From contig NZ_CP101505.1 in NCBI RefSeq assembly GCF_024362345.1, positions 578,001 to 642,000 of the forward strand: a stretch of 64,000 nucleotides of DNA, written 5' to 3'. Position 1 is the stretch's first letter, and each line of letters begins with the position of its first letter. A program made the position numbers and the translations under genes. Under the pieces are notes generated by a model. It was not told where the DNA came from. It searched no databases and worked only from the letters and a program-made list of their open reading frames with translations. The DNA is from Polaribacter dokdonensis (GTDB lineage Bacteria > Bacteroidota > Bacteroidia > Flavobacteriales > Flavobacteriaceae). This document shows positions 1 to 8,898 of the stretch, in pieces.

Positions 1-1
1 T

Positions 2-892
2 GTAAACTATGATCGTGAACGTTTATATACTTGGGATAACGATTTTATAGATTTAGATTTTTCTAAGGTAGGTTCCAAAACTCTAGCTGTTCTTATACAT
101 GGTTTAGAAGGCAGCTCATCTTCTAGCTACATAACAGCCACAATTAAGCATTTAAATGATAAATATTTAGACGCTGTCTGCTTAAATTTAAGAGGTTGTA
201 GTGGAGAAGATAATAATTTACTAGCCACTTATCATAGTGGAAAAACAGAAGATGTAAACTTTGTAATTAACCATATTTTAGATAAATATAACTATGACAA
301 TATTGTAATAATAGGTTTTAGCTTAGGAGGTAATTTAACACTAAAATATATTGGTGAAAAAGGTACAGATTTGCCATCTGAAATTAAAGGTGGAATTGCA
401 TGTTCTGTACCCATAGATATTGCTTCTGCAGAAAAAGAAATGGATAAATTAAAAAACAAGTTGTACATGGAAGTGTTTTTTAAAACCATGAAGAATAAGA
501 TTTTAGAAAAAGCACACAAACATCCTGAATTTCAGTTAGATAAAGACAAACTTTTTAAAGCTACAAAGTTTAAACATTTAGAACATTTATATACAGTGCC
601 TGTTTTTGGGTTTGAAAGTCCAGAAGATTATTGGCAAAAAGCGAGTTCAAAACCTTACATCTCAGCAATAAACAAACCAACATTATTAATTAACGCAAAA
701 GACGATACCTTTCTATCTAAAGAATGCTACCCAAAAGAAGAAGCCAAAAATTCTGAAAACTTCTTTTTAGAAATTACAAAATATGGAGGCCATTGTGGTT
801 TTATGTCTTCATTCAAACCTTCAGAGAATACTTGGCTCGAAGAAAGAATAGCAAGGTTTATCAACAGAAACATTAATATTGATATGCCCTAA
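2..892 (+). CDS. YheT-like alpha/beta hydrolase (5' end outside window)
   Basis: The reading frame is open from the first bases of the window, so the N-terminus is missing; about 296 residues remain. It shows an alpha/beta-hydrolase core: an HGLEG oxyanion loop near the left edge, the nucleophile elbow GFSLGG, an acidic residue in the NAKDDTF segment and a C-terminal GGHCGF carrying the catalytic His. The order and spacing match the YheT/UPF0017 esterase group, cytosolic proteins of poorly known substrate. The internal Met at position 371 is not the start, because the HG loop and nucleophile lie upstream of it. The next gene follows in the same direction. The family call is fairly secure; the substrate is unknown. 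Confidence 0.8.
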   Translation, partial: VNYDRERLYTWDNDFIDLDFSKVGSKTLAVLIHGLEGSSSSSYITATIKHLNDKYLDAVCLNLRGCSGEDNNLLATYHSGKTEDVNFVINHILDKYNYDNIVIIGFSLGGNLTLKYIGEKGTDLPSEIKGGIACSVPIDIASAEKEMDKLKNKLYMEVFFKTMKNKILEKAHKHPEFQLDKDKLFKATKFKHLEHLYTVPVFGFESPEDYWQKASSKPYISAINKPTLLINAKDDTFLSKECYPKEEAKNSENFFLEITKYGGHCGFMSSFKPSENTWLEERIARFINRNINIDMP

Positions 893-963
893 ACAATATC
901 TGTTAAAAAGAACTGTTATTTTAGTAGGTTTTTCGATATTTGTTATCGGTAATTTTAAATTTT

Positions 964-2034
964 GTGAAATACAAATTTTTACTTTTTGGTATTCTATTAT
1001 CTTCTCTTTTAAATGCACAAGCATTTAGAAATTATTCCAACGAATTCTTAAATATAGGTGTAGATGCAGCTGCTCTAGGTATGGGCAAAGCTGTAGTAGC
1101 TACAACAAATAATGTAAATGCAAGTTATTGGAATCCTGCTGGTTTAGTAGGTATCGAAGATTATCAAGGTTCATTAATGCACTCCTCTTATTTTGCAGGT
1201 ATTGCCAATTACAATCATGCAGCCTTTGCAATGCCTATTGATAAAGAAAGTGCAATCGGAATTTCTGTAATTCGTTTTGGGGTTGATGATATTTTAAACA
1301 CAACAGCTTTAATAGACAATGATGGTAATATAGATTTTAATAGAATTAGCCTTTTTTCTGCTGCTGACTATGCTTTTAATTTTTCTTATGCTAGAAACTT
1401 AATTTTTAAAGATTTAAAACTAGGTGTAAATGCAAAATTGATTCGTAGAATTATTGGAGATTTTGCTGCTTCTTGGGGTTTTGGTTTTGATGTTGGTCTT
1501 CAGTTTGAAAGAAACTCTTGGAAATTTGGAATTATGGCTAGAGATATTACAACAACTTATAATAGTTGGGCTATTGATGAAGAAGAGTTTGAAAGTATTC
1601 GAAATGCAATTCCTGGTCAAAATCAAGAATTACCAGAAACTACAGAAATTACCAAACCAAAAGTACAATTAGGAGTTGCCAAAGATTTTAAGATTGGGCG
1701 TTTTTTTAACCTACAGTCAGAATTTGATTTAAATATTAGGTTTGAGCAAACTAACGATATTTTTTCATCAAAAATAGCAAGTATAGATCCTGCACTTGGG
1801 TTACAGTTAGATTATGAAAAATTGGTTTATTTAAGACTTGGTGTTGGTAATTTTCAATATACAACAGAGTTTGATAATTCTAAATCATTATCTACCCAAC
1901 CTAACTTTGGTGTAGGTTTTAATTATAAAGGAATTCAAGTAGATTATGCTTTAACTAACATTGGTAGTGTTGGTAATGCACTTTTTTCGAACATTTTCTC
2001 TATAACTTTTGATTATACTTTTTTTAGAAGATAA
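964..2034 (+). CDS. PorV/PorQ family outer-membrane protein
   Basis: A 356-residue exported protein. I chose the GTG at 964 because it gives a typical signal peptide (MKYKFLLFGILLSSLLNAQA) with the mature protein starting near FRNYSNEF; an upstream TTG at 940 would only add a polar extension. The body is rich in alternating beta strands ending in aromatic residues, and the conserved start (LNIGVDAAALGMGKA, SYWNPAGL) is that of the Bacteroidota PorV/PorQ group, FadL-like barrels. Some members work with the type IX secretion system; this one may be a general family member. It is followed after 6 bases by the DUF4105 gene, so the two are probably co-transcribed. Confidence 0.75.
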   Translation: MKYKFLLFGILLSSLLNAQAFRNYSNEFLNIGVDAAALGMGKAVVATTNNVNASYWNPAGLVGIEDYQGSLMHSSYFAGIANYNHAAFAMPIDKESAIGISVIRFGVDDILNTTALIDNDGNIDFNRISLFSAADYAFNFSYARNLIFKDLKLGVNAKLIRRIIGDFAASWGFGFDVGLQFERNSWKFGIMARDITTTYNSWAIDEEEFESIRNAIPGQNQELPETTEITKPKVQLGVAKDFKIGRFFNLQSEFDLNIRFEQTNDIFSSKIASIDPALGLQLDYEKLVYLRLGVGNFQYTTEFDNSKSLSTQPNFGVGFNYKGIQVDYALTNIGSVGNALFSNIFSITFDYTFFRR

Positions 2035-2040
2035 CATTAC

Positions 2041-3219
2041 ATGAAGAAAAAATACTTTATCTACATACTGTTTATACTTTTTGCTAAACAAAACTATGGG
2101 CAATTGCAACTTTCTGTCTATTCAGAAATTAGCATAGTAACTGCTGGCCCAGGAACTGAATTATATGAAGCCTTTGGGCATTCTGCTTTGCGTATTAAAG
2201 ATCCTGTTTTACAGCTAGATCTAATTTATAATTATGGAATGTTCGATTTTAATGCACCTAATTTCTATAGTAATTTTACGAAAGGAAAATTAATTTACAA
2301 GTTAGGTAGATACAGATTTGATTATTTTCTAAGAAGTTATAATAAAGATAAACGTCGGGTAAATGAGCAAGTATTAAATTTAACAAGAGATGAAAGACAA
2401 GCCTTTTTTGTTTATTTAGAAAGGAATGCTGCACCCAACAATGCTTCTTATTTCTATGATCCTTATTTTAATAATTGTGCCACAAAATTAAGAGATATTA
2501 CTGAGGAAGTTTTAAAAGGTAAAGTGAATTGGAATGATGGAAATATAGAAACAGACTTATCTTTTCGTCAATTAATGAACAGAGAAATACCTTGGAATAC
2601 TTGGGGTAGTTTTGGAATTAATTTAGCTCTAGGTAGTAAATTAGATAGAAAAGCAGACTTTAAAGAATATATGTATTTACCAGATTATGTCTATTCTATT
2701 TTTAAGAACAGCAATAGACAATTAGAAAATAAAACAGTCGATTTAGTTAAAAAAGAAACTACAATTCTTGAGTATAAAGAACTAAAACAATCTAGCTCCT
2801 TGTTAAATCCGTTATTAATTTTTAGTCTTTTAGCTGTCATAGGTTTAATCTTAACCTTTAAAGATTATAAAAACAACTCTAGAAACATTGTTCTAGACTT
2901 TACATTATTATTTATAACTGGAGTTTTAGGAACTCTAATTATTTTTTTATGGTTCTTTACAGACCATTCTACAACACCTAACAACTTTAATGCTTTATGG
3001 GCTTTTGCACCTAATGTAATTATGGCTTTTTTATTAATTAAAAAGAGAAAAAAAGATTGGTTTTCGAAGTATTTTAAGCTTTTGGTTGTACTACTTTGTA
3101 TAATACCTATAATATGGATTGCAGGAATTCAATTACTACCTTTATCTATATTACCACTTTTGATTTTATTTATAGTGAGGTATTTATATCTATCAAAATT
3201 TTATAGTTCTAATTCCTAA
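2041..3219 (+). CDS. DUF4105/Lnb-like membrane protein (possible lipoprotein N-acyltransferase)
   Basis: A 392-residue protein with a signal peptide (residues 1-20), a periplasmic N-terminal domain and about five C-terminal membrane segments (residues ~255-385). The N-terminal domain carries the DUF4105 hallmarks: GHSALRI with His47 and FNNCATKLRD with Cys146, with the FDFNAPNFYSNF segment between them. This Cys/His domain followed by membrane helices is the architecture of Lnb, described in Bacteroides as the enzyme that N-acylates lipoproteins, replacing Lnt. The residues and topology are visible; that this protein acylates lipoproteins is inferred, since DUF4105 proteins are often multicopy. 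It sits between the PorV/PorQ gene and a GNAT gene with short gaps, suggesting one operon. Confidence 0.75.
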   Translation: MKKKYFIYILFILFAKQNYGQLQLSVYSEISIVTAGPGTELYEAFGHSALRIKDPVLQLDLIYNYGMFDFNAPNFYSNFTKGKLIYKLGRYRFDYFLRSYNKDKRRVNEQVLNLTRDERQAFFVYLERNAAPNNASYFYDPYFNNCATKLRDITEEVLKGKVNWNDGNIETDLSFRQLMNREIPWNTWGSFGINLALGSKLDRKADFKEYMYLPDYVYSIFKNSNRQLENKTVDLVKKETTILEYKELKQSSSLLNPLLIFSLLAVIGLILTFKDYKNNSRNIVLDFTLLFITGVLGTLIIFLWFFTDHSTTPNNFNALWAFAPNVIMAFLLIKKRKKDWFSKYFKLLVVLLCIIPIIWIAGIQLLPLSILPLLILFIVRYLYLSKFYSSNS

Positions 3220-3231
3220 TGTAATGAGCAA

Positions 3232-3696
3232 ATGAACCCAGATTTAGAAATTATACCATTTAAAGAGGAATATTCACAACAGTTTTATGATTTAAATGCT
3301 GCTTGGTTAAAAAAGTATTTTTATATAGAACCTTATGATGAAAAGGTTTTAAGCCAGCCTAATACATACATTATAGCTGAAGGTGGTTATATTTTCTTTG
3401 CGAAATATAAAAACGAAATTGTTGGTGTAGTTTCGCTTATTAACCAAAAAACATTTTTTGAACTAAGTAAAATGGCAGTAGATCCAAAGTTTCAGGGTTT
3501 AAAAATTGGTAAGGAACTAGTGAATCATTGTATAGCTTTCGCTCAATCAAAAAAATGGGATAATATTATTCTTTACTCACACAGATCTCTAGAAACTGCA
3601 ATTCATTTGTACAAAAAAATGGGTTTTATAGAAATTCCTGTAGAAGAGAATTCACATTATGAAAGAGCAGATATTAAAATGATATTAGCATTATAA
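3232..3696 (+). CDS. GNAT family N-acetyltransferase
   Basis: A 154-residue GNAT-fold protein. The acetyl-CoA pyrophosphate loop is visible as KFQGLKIGKELVNHC at about residues 86-100, preceded by the strand LSKMAVDP, and the C-terminal LYKKMGF motif is typical. It starts 12 bases after the DUF4105 gene, so it probably ends the same operon. The acceptor substrate cannot be deduced; the closest general type is the YbhS/MarR-associated group of amino-acid or small-molecule acetyltransferases. The gene ends 4 bases before the convergent aroQ gene. Confidence 0.85.
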   Translation: MNPDLEIIPFKEEYSQQFYDLNAAWLKKYFYIEPYDEKVLSQPNTYIIAEGGYIFFAKYKNEIVGVVSLINQKTFFELSKMAVDPKFQGLKIGKELVNHCIAFAQSKKWDNIILYSHRSLETAIHLYKKMGFIEIPVEENSHYERADIKMILAL

Positions 3697-3699
3697 TGC

Positions 3700-4113
3700 T
3701 TACAAAAAACTTTGAATAGCTAATTCATACCCTTTTAAGCCAAAGCCAAATAAAACTCCTTTTGCAGCTGGTGCTATAAAACTCTTGTGTCTAAAATCTT
3801 CACGAGCATGTACATTAGAAATATGCAACTCAACAACAGGTGTTTCTATACCTTTTACAGCATCTCCAATTCCAACAGAGGTATGTGTATAAGCTGCAGC
3901 ATTAAGTATTATACCATCATAATTAAAACCAACTTCATGTAACTTATCTATAATTTCACCTTCTATATTAGATTGAAAGTACGTAAGCTCTACACTATCA
4001 AACTTCATTTGTAAAGTTCTAAAGTATTCTTCAAAAGTTTGTGATCCATAAATTTCTGGCTCACGTTTACCCAAAAGATTTAGGTTTGGTCCGTTAATGA
4101 TGATTAATTTCAT
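3700..4113 (-). CDS. aroQ: type II 3-dehydroquinate dehydratase
   Basis: Catalyses dehydration of 3-dehydroquinate to 3-dehydroshikimate, step 3 of the shikimate pathway, as a cytosolic dodecamer. The N-terminal NGPNLNLLGKREPEIYG contains the lid Arg and the catalytic Tyr; NAAAYTHTSVGI binds substrate, and VELHISNVHARE carries the general acid His. About 137 residues, normal for the family. I start at the ATG giving MKLIIINGPN; a Met nine codons upstream would add an unconserved stretch. aroB, the preceding enzyme of the pathway, is 50 kb away in this window, so the shikimate genes are scattered. Confidence 0.95.
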   Translation of the reverse strand: MKLIIINGPNLNLLGKREPEIYGSQTFEEYFRTLQMKFDSVELTYFQSNIEGEIIDKLHEVGFNYDGIILNAAAYTHTSVGIGDAVKGIETPVVELHISNVHAREDFRHKSFIAPAAKGVLFGFGLKGYELAIQSFL

Positions 4114-4140
4114 AATATCAAAAATACAATTATTTTCCAT

Positions 4141-4165
4141 AAAAAAAGGAGGCTTAAGGCCTCCT
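4141..4165 (-). terminator. rho-independent terminator of the beta-barrel gene
   Basis: Read on the minus strand, a perfect 7-bp stem (AGGAGGC / GCCTCCT) with a five-base loop is followed by seven T residues. It lies just downstream of the outer-membrane beta-barrel gene and separates it from aroQ, which reads in the same direction. Confidence 0.8.
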
Positions 4166-4186
4166 ATTATTTATATGTTTTTTGAC

Positions 4187-4675
4187 TTATAAACCAAACG
4201 TAAACCCTAAACCTACGTTATTGGCGTTAAAACCGTCATCAGTAATACCTTCGTAAAATAAAGATAAACTTGTAGCTTCACCAACCATATAACTTAACAT
4301 AGGTTTGTAATAGAAACCACCATCATTACCATCATTAATTCCAAATGCGTAACCAACTTTAGAGCCTACAGAAAAATTATTAGATAATCTATAATGTAAA
4401 GAACCTGCTACTGGCAGAAACTGAATTGATTCTGCTTCTACTGTTGTTCCTAAAAAGTCATACTCTTTACCAAAATAATTAATAAAACCCGCTGAAACTC
4501 CTAGCATTAAATTATTATCTGTTGCAAATGCATAGCCTACATCACCACTTAAGGCAAAAGAGCTAAAATCTTCTACATCTCCTACTGGTAAACCTCCATT
4601 AACACTTACTGTAAATTGTGCACTTGCTGCTAAACTGCTTAAAACTAAAGCACATACTAAAATTACTTTTTTCAT
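4187..4675 (-). CDS. small outer-membrane beta-barrel protein
   Basis: A 162-residue exported protein. A signal peptide (MKKVILVCALVLSSLAASA) precedes alternating beta strands, and the protein ends in a strand with aromatic residues (VGLGFTFGL) as expected for barrel insertion by the BAM complex. It resembles the 8-stranded OmpX/OprF-like barrels common in Flavobacteriaceae, although no binding motif is visible. Its own terminator follows, so it is probably monocistronic. Function is unknown; possible roles are structural or adhesion-related. Confidence 0.7.
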   Translation of the reverse strand: MKKVILVCALVLSSLAASAQFTVSVNGGLPVGDVEDFSSFALSGDVGYAFATDNNLMLGVSAGFINYFGKEYDFLGTTVEAESIQFLPVAGSLHYRLSNNFSVGSKVGYAFGINDGNDGGFYYKPMLSYMVGEATSLSLFYEGITDDGFNANNVGLGFTFGL

Positions 4676-4782
4676 AATTATTAATTTTAAATTATACAGC
4701 GAAAGTATCAGAAATTGAAAATATCAATTAACTCAATCGCTATTCTTTATAACGTTAATAAAAGTCTAGTTTTTAAGTTGAT

Positions 4783-5688
4783 TTATTTTTTTGTAGGAAC
4801 TCTTAGTCTAACAATATTAATAATAGCTGCTTCACCTTCTTTTAAACTTGCAACTACCTCATATTCTCTTCTAAAATCGTATAATTTTAGTTTTGTTGTA
4901 TTTGTTTCTAATTTACCAGAGTTAACTGTAACAATTTTAAATTCATTTTCTTTCTGATCAAGGTTTAACGTAAATGATTGCTTACGTCTAGAAACTTTAA
5001 TATTTTCTAATATAGGCTTATCATTTTGTAAAATTGTAATGATATCTCCATCTTCAATACCATAATCCCAAATATCGATTTTTAATCTACTGGTATAAAC
5101 AAAAACGGATACCTTTTCTCCAGATTTAATTTTAGTTTCACTAAATTTCTTCAGATAGTTTTCAGGCTTTAAACTCTCTTTTGTAATACTATCTACTCTC
5201 TTTACCTTTTTAATTTTTTTATAAACTTTCTTTATTTTCTTTTTAATAAAACTTTTGCCAACTAACTTAATTTCACCTGTAGCACAAGTATCTTTATCAT
5301 CATAAATACCCACAAATTTACCTTCTAGAAGTTTTTTATTGGAAGCACTTTTAAACTTACCTTCAAAACTTACAAAGCAAAATTCTTCTGGTAAAAATTT
5401 AGATTTTGTGTACAAAATATCACTTTCTTTAAATTGAATTTTATCGGTCTTATCATTGTAATAACCTCTTATATAAGATTTGGTTTCATTTTCACCATCT
5501 ATATCTGTTAAAGAATAACCTTCTATGAAATTATTTTTTTCTACGTTAAATTGTACTTTATAAGAAATTAGTTGATTTTCATCTAAAACAATAGCACCAA
5601 GTAACTCATAATCAAACTTTTTTGATTCTTGAGAAGCTATATTAAAAATAGAGCACAAATAAATTAATAAATAAAAACGAGCTTTCAT
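4783..5688 (-). CDS. exported protein of unknown function
   Basis: A 301-residue protein that I do not recognise. It has an N-terminal signal peptide (residues 1-19, ending NIASQ), then a beta-rich segment, a very basic linker around residues 145-165 (runs of KKIKKVYKKIKK type) and a C-terminal domain with alternating strands (TILQNDKPILENIKVSRR) that looks like a small Ig-like or jelly-roll fold. It has no lipobox Cys. It stands alone and divergent to the TM2 gene. It is probably periplasmic or surface-associated; no enzymatic motif is visible. Confidence 0.6.
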   Translation of the reverse strand: MKARFYLLIYLCSIFNIASQESKKFDYELLGAIVLDENQLISYKVQFNVEKNNFIEGYSLTDIDGENETKSYIRGYYNDKTDKIQFKESDILYTKSKFLPEEFCFVSFEGKFKSASNKKLLEGKFVGIYDDKDTCATGEIKLVGKSFIKKKIKKVYKKIKKVKRVDSITKESLKPENYLKKFSETKIKSGEKVSVFVYTSRLKIDIWDYGIEDGDIITILQNDKPILENIKVSRRKQSFTLNLDQKENEFKIVTVNSGKLETNTTKLKLYDFRREYEVVASLKEGEAAIINIVRLRVPTKK

Positions 5689-5740
5689 ATATGATTTTTG
5701 ATTACTTTAGAGACAAATTAACTAAAATATACTTGTTATT

Positions 5741-6112
5741 ATGAAAAAATCATTAACTATTTACACATTTTTAATTGCTTTTTTAGCGTTTTCATTCAAT
5801 GCTGAAGCATCTTTTCCTGTAAAAAAGAAAACTAAGACAGTAGAAATCGTTAAAGGCGATAAAGTAGAGAAAGCTGAAGTTACTTCTTTTGCATCTGCTG
5901 CAAGTTCAGGTAAAAGCCAAACAACAGCTTTATTACTTTCTGTATTTTTAGGAGGTTTAGGTATTGATAGGTTTTATTTAGGTTATACCCTTTTAGGAAT
6001 TCTAAAATTGATAACCTTAGGTGGCTTTGGAATTTGGTATATCATTGATTTAATAATGATTATAACAGGTGATTTACAACCTAAAGGAGGAAGTTACTCT
6101 GAGACTTTATAA
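5741..6112 (+). CDS. TM2 domain membrane protein
   Basis: A 123-residue protein with a signal-like hydrophobic N-terminus (residues 1-24), a charged linker and a C-terminal TM2 domain (residues ~60-110). The domain shows its hallmarks: LLSVFLGGLGIDRFYLGY, a short turn, then a second helix with GGFGIWYIIDLIMI. The DRF-like motif between the two helices is intact. TM2 proteins are inner-membrane proteins of unclear function in bacteria. A rho-independent terminator follows directly, so this is a one-gene unit. Confidence 0.85.
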   Translation: MKKSLTIYTFLIAFLAFSFNAEASFPVKKKTKTVEIVKGDKVEKAEVTSFASAASSGKSQTTALLLSVFLGGLGIDRFYLGYTLLGILKLITLGGFGIWYIIDLIMIITGDLQPKGGSYSETL

Positions 6113-6134
6113 ACATATCATAACAATATTTACA

Positions 6135-6160
6135 AACCATCCAATTTTGGATGGTTTTTT
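6135..6160 (+). terminator. rho-independent terminator after the TM2 gene
   Basis: An 8-bp perfect stem (AACCATCC / GGATGGTT) with a six-base loop is followed by a T run. It lies between the TM2 gene and xerD. Confidence 0.85.
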
Positions 6161-6178
6161 TATTTATTTTAGTTGCTG

Positions 6179-7075
6179 ATGAATTGGAAGAATGCCATAA
6201 GAGATTATAAATTGTTTCTAAAGATAGAAAGAGGTTTATCTAAAAACACCATAGATAGTTACTCAAGAGATTTAGTTAAGCTCACCAACTATCTAGATCA
6301 AAATGATATCAAATTATCTCCAATAACTATAGATAAAGAGATTATTCAGCAATTTATCTATGAAATTGCTAAGCAAGTTAATCCTAGAAGTCAAGCTAGA
6401 ATAATATCTGGCTTACGCAGTTTTTTTGATTACTTGGTATTTGAAGATTACAGACAAACAAATCCTACAGACTTAATAGAAGCGCCTAAAATTGGTAGAA
6501 AACTTCCAGATACGCTTTCTGAGGATGAAATTAATGCCTTAATTCAATCTATAGATTTAAGTCATCCTCAAGGAGAACGTAATAGAACCATATTAGAAAC
6601 CATGTATAGTTGTGGTTTACGAGTTACTGAATTAATAACACTTAAAATTTCTGATTTATTCTTTGATGAAGGTTTTATAAAAGTGACAGGAAAAGGGAAC
6701 AAGGAACGCTTTGTACCTATTCATTACAATGCTATGAAGTTTATAACTACTTATATCAATCAAATAAGAAATCAGTTAAAACCTGCTAAAACTTTTGAAG
6801 ATACTTTGTTTTTAAATAGAAGAGGTAAAGGTTTATCTAGACAAATGATTTTTACCATTCTAAAAGATTTAGCCGTAAAAATTGATTTGAATAAAAAAAT
6901 TAGCCCTCATACTTTAAGACATTCATTTGCAACGCATTTATTAAAAAATGGAGCAGATTTAAGAGCCATACAACAAATGTTGGGTCATGAAAGTATTACA
7001 ACTACAGAAGTTTATGTACACTTAGATAATAGTTACTTAAAAAAAGTTGTAGAAACTTATCATCCTAGAAAATAA
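6179..7075 (+). CDS. xerD: tyrosine recombinase XerD
   Basis: Site-specific recombinase that, with XerC, resolves chromosome dimers at dif under FtsK control. From the ATG at 6179 it is 298 residues, the same length as E. coli XerD, and its catalytic residues fall at the same numbers: Arg148 (CGLRVTEL), Lys172 (TGKGNKERF), His244 and Arg247 (SPHTLRHSF), His270 (LGHESITTT) and Tyr279 (EVYVHL). The SAM-like N-terminal DNA-binding domain occupies residues 1-85. A TTG six bases upstream is a less likely start. The length match and the lack of neighbouring mobile DNA argue for a housekeeping recombinase rather than a phage integrase. Confidence 0.93.
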   Translation: MNWKNAIRDYKLFLKIERGLSKNTIDSYSRDLVKLTNYLDQNDIKLSPITIDKEIIQQFIYEIAKQVNPRSQARIISGLRSFFDYLVFEDYRQTNPTDLIEAPKIGRKLPDTLSEDEINALIQSIDLSHPQGERNRTILETMYSCGLRVTELITLKISDLFFDEGFIKVTGKGNKERFVPIHYNAMKFITTYINQIRNQLKPAKTFEDTLFLNRRGKGLSRQMIFTILKDLAVKIDLNKKISPHTLRHSFATHLLKNGADLRAIQQMLGHESITTTEVYVHLDNSYLKKVVETYHPRK

Positions 7076-7099
7076 AAAATCCCACATTTGTGGGATTTT
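7076..7099. terminator. bidirectional terminator between xerD and rny
   Basis: A perfect 10-bp stem (AAAATCCCAC / GTGGGATTTT) with a four-base loop lies between two convergent genes. A runs on one side and T runs on the other let it serve both directions. Confidence 0.85.
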
Positions 7100-7122
7100 C
7101 AATATCTATATAAAATTAGAAA

Positions 7123-8691
7123 TTATTTAGCTACGTTAACAGCTCTAGTTTCTCTAATAACAGTAACTTTTACTTGCCCTGGATAAGTCATATCATTCTG
7201 TATTTTCTGAGAAATATTAAATGATAATTCAGATGCTTTAGAATCGTTTACTTTAGTACTTTCTACCATAACTCTTAACTCACGTCCAGCTTGTATAGCA
7301 TACGCCTTCTGAACACCTGTGAAACCAAAAGCAATAGCTTCTAAATCTTTTAAACGCTGAATGTAAGAATCTAATACTTGACGTCTTGCACCTGGTCTTG
7401 CACCTGAAATAGCATCACAAACCTGAACTATTGGAGAAATTAAACTTTTCATTTCAATTTCATCATGGTGTGCTCCAATTGCATTACAAACATCTGGCTT
7501 TTCACCATACTTTTCAGCCCATTCCATACCCAATAAAGCATGTGGTAATTCGCTCTCTGCATCTGGTACTTTACCAATATCGTGCAATAAACCTGCACGT
7601 TTTGCAACTTTAGAATTTAAGCCCATTTCTGCAGCCATAATTCCACAAAGATTGGCAACCTCTCTAGAGTGCTGTAATAAATTTTGACCATAAGAAGAAC
7701 GATATTTCATTCTACCAACAGCTTTTACTAACTCAGGATGTAAACCGTGAATACCTAAATCAATCACAGTTCTCTTACCTACTTCTATAATTTCTTGAGA
7801 AATTTGTTTCTCAGTTTTCTTTACAACTTCCTCAATTCTTGCAGGATGTATTCTACCATCTGTAACCAACTTATGCATAGATAAACGTGCTATTTCTCTA
7901 CGAACAGGATCAAAACAAGATAAAATAATAGCTTCTGGAGTATCGTCTACAATAATTTCTACACCTGTTGCAGATTCTAAAGCTCTAATATTACGTCCTT
8001 CTCTACCAATAATTCTACCTTTTACATCATCAGATTCTAAGTTAAAAACAGATACACAATTTTCTACAGCTTGCTCTACACCAACTCTTTGAATTGTACC
8101 TAAAACAACTTTTCTTGCTTCTTGTTCTGCTGTAAGTTTAGCTTCTTCAATAGAAGTTTGTACAAAAGCCATAGCTTCTGTTTTTGCCTCGTCTTTTAAA
8201 GAGCTTACTAGTTCTTTTTTAGCTTCATCTGCAGATAAGCCAGAGATTTGCTCTAACATATCTACATGCCTTTTATGCATTTTTTCAAGTTCGTTTTCTT
8301 TTTTCTCTATGAAATCTAACTTAAAATTATAGTCTTTTTCTTTCTGTTCTAAGGATTGATTAAGTCTTTTATTCTTATCTACCTCTGAAGCTACTTTAGA
8401 TTCTCTATCTCTAATTCTCTTTTCAACATCAGAAATCTTCTTTTCTCTAGATAAGATTACCTTTTCGTGCTCTGCTTTTAATTCTATAAACTTTTCTTTC
8501 GCTTGTAAAATTTTATCTTTTTTAATTGATTCTGCATCAATTTTTGCTTCTTTTAAAATAGAGCTAGCTTCTTTTCTTGTACTATTTAAAATCTTTTTTC
8601 CTTTCGATTTTTCAATTGATTTAAATATTATAAAACCTAAAGCGACTCCTACTAAAACTCCCAAAATAAGGGGAAGTATTATTCCTTCCAT
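7123..8691 (-). CDS. rny: ribonuclease Y
   Basis: Membrane-anchored endoribonuclease that starts mRNA decay. 522 residues: an N-terminal transmembrane helix (residues ~4-24), a long coiled coil (~30-190) rich in Lys and Glu, a KH RNA-binding domain with the GREGRN loop (~227-235), and an HD domain whose metal pair is His370-Asp371 ([10 protein letters not shown]), with a later AHHDE motif. Length and order match RNase Y (about 520 residues). It lies directly downstream of the 6S-type RNA and zapA, all on the minus strand, and ends at the bidirectional terminator shared with xerD. Confidence 0.96.
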   Translation of the reverse strand: MEGIILPLILGVLVGVALGFIIFKSIEKSKGKKILNSTRKEASSILKEAKIDAESIKKDKILQAKEKFIELKAEHEKVILSREKKISDVEKRIRDRESKVASEVDKNKRLNQSLEQKEKDYNFKLDFIEKKENELEKMHKRHVDMLEQISGLSADEAKKELVSSLKDEAKTEAMAFVQTSIEEAKLTAEQEARKVVLGTIQRVGVEQAVENCVSVFNLESDDVKGRIIGREGRNIRALESATGVEIIVDDTPEAIILSCFDPVRREIARLSMHKLVTDGRIHPARIEEVVKKTEKQISQEIIEVGKRTVIDLGIHGLHPELVKAVGRMKYRSSYGQNLLQHSREVANLCGIMAAEMGLNSKVAKRAGLLHDIGKVPDAESELPHALLGMEWAEKYGEKPDVCNAIGAHHDEIEMKSLISPIVQVCDAISGARPGARRQVLDSYIQRLKDLEAIAFGFTGVQKAYAIQAGRELRVMVESTKVNDSKASELSFNISQKIQNDMTYPGQVKVTVIRETRAVNVAK

Positions 8692-8708
8692 AATTAAAAT
8701 TTGTATAT

Positions 8709-8873
8709 AAAAAAAGCCTACATTAGTTGGTTTTTTTTAAACTCCAAAATGACATATATAGGACTAACTAACTGTTCAAGGATCCACTCTAGGTGGCTTG
8801 CTTTAGTAGTTAAGACTCATCCTTCATAATAGAATAGTGTTGAGTTTAATAAACAATTACTAACGTAGGCAGT
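8709..8873 (-). ncRNA. ssrS: 6S-type RNA (6S-Flavo / Flavo-1 candidate)
   Basis: On the minus strand the stretch begins GCCTACGTTAGT and ends ACTAATGTAGGC followed by seven T residues, so its two ends pair over 12 bp with a single G-U and then run into a U-tract. That is a roughly 160-nt RNA with a closing stem and intrinsic terminator. It lies just downstream of zapA, the position of the 6S RNA gene in many bacteria, and in Flavobacteria the 6S-Flavo (Flavo-1) family is found next to zapA. 6S RNA binds the housekeeping RNA polymerase holoenzyme as a promoter mimic. The stem and terminator are seen directly; the family name is inferred from position, size and shape. Confidence 0.75.
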
Positions 8874-8898
8874 GTGTTGTTAATGTATTTTAATGAAC

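Noticed and set aside
940..963. TTG start extending the PorV/PorQ-type protein by eight codons
   Set aside because: The GTG at 964 begins a clean signal peptide; the extension is not needed.
4114..4140. Upstream ATG extending aroQ by nine codons
   Set aside because: The family consistently begins at MKLIIINGPN-like sequence, so the internal ATG is the better start.
6179..7075. Tyrosine recombinase as a phage or integrative-element integrase
   Set aside because: Length and catalytic positions equal E. coli XerD, and there is no attachment site or mobile cargo alongside.
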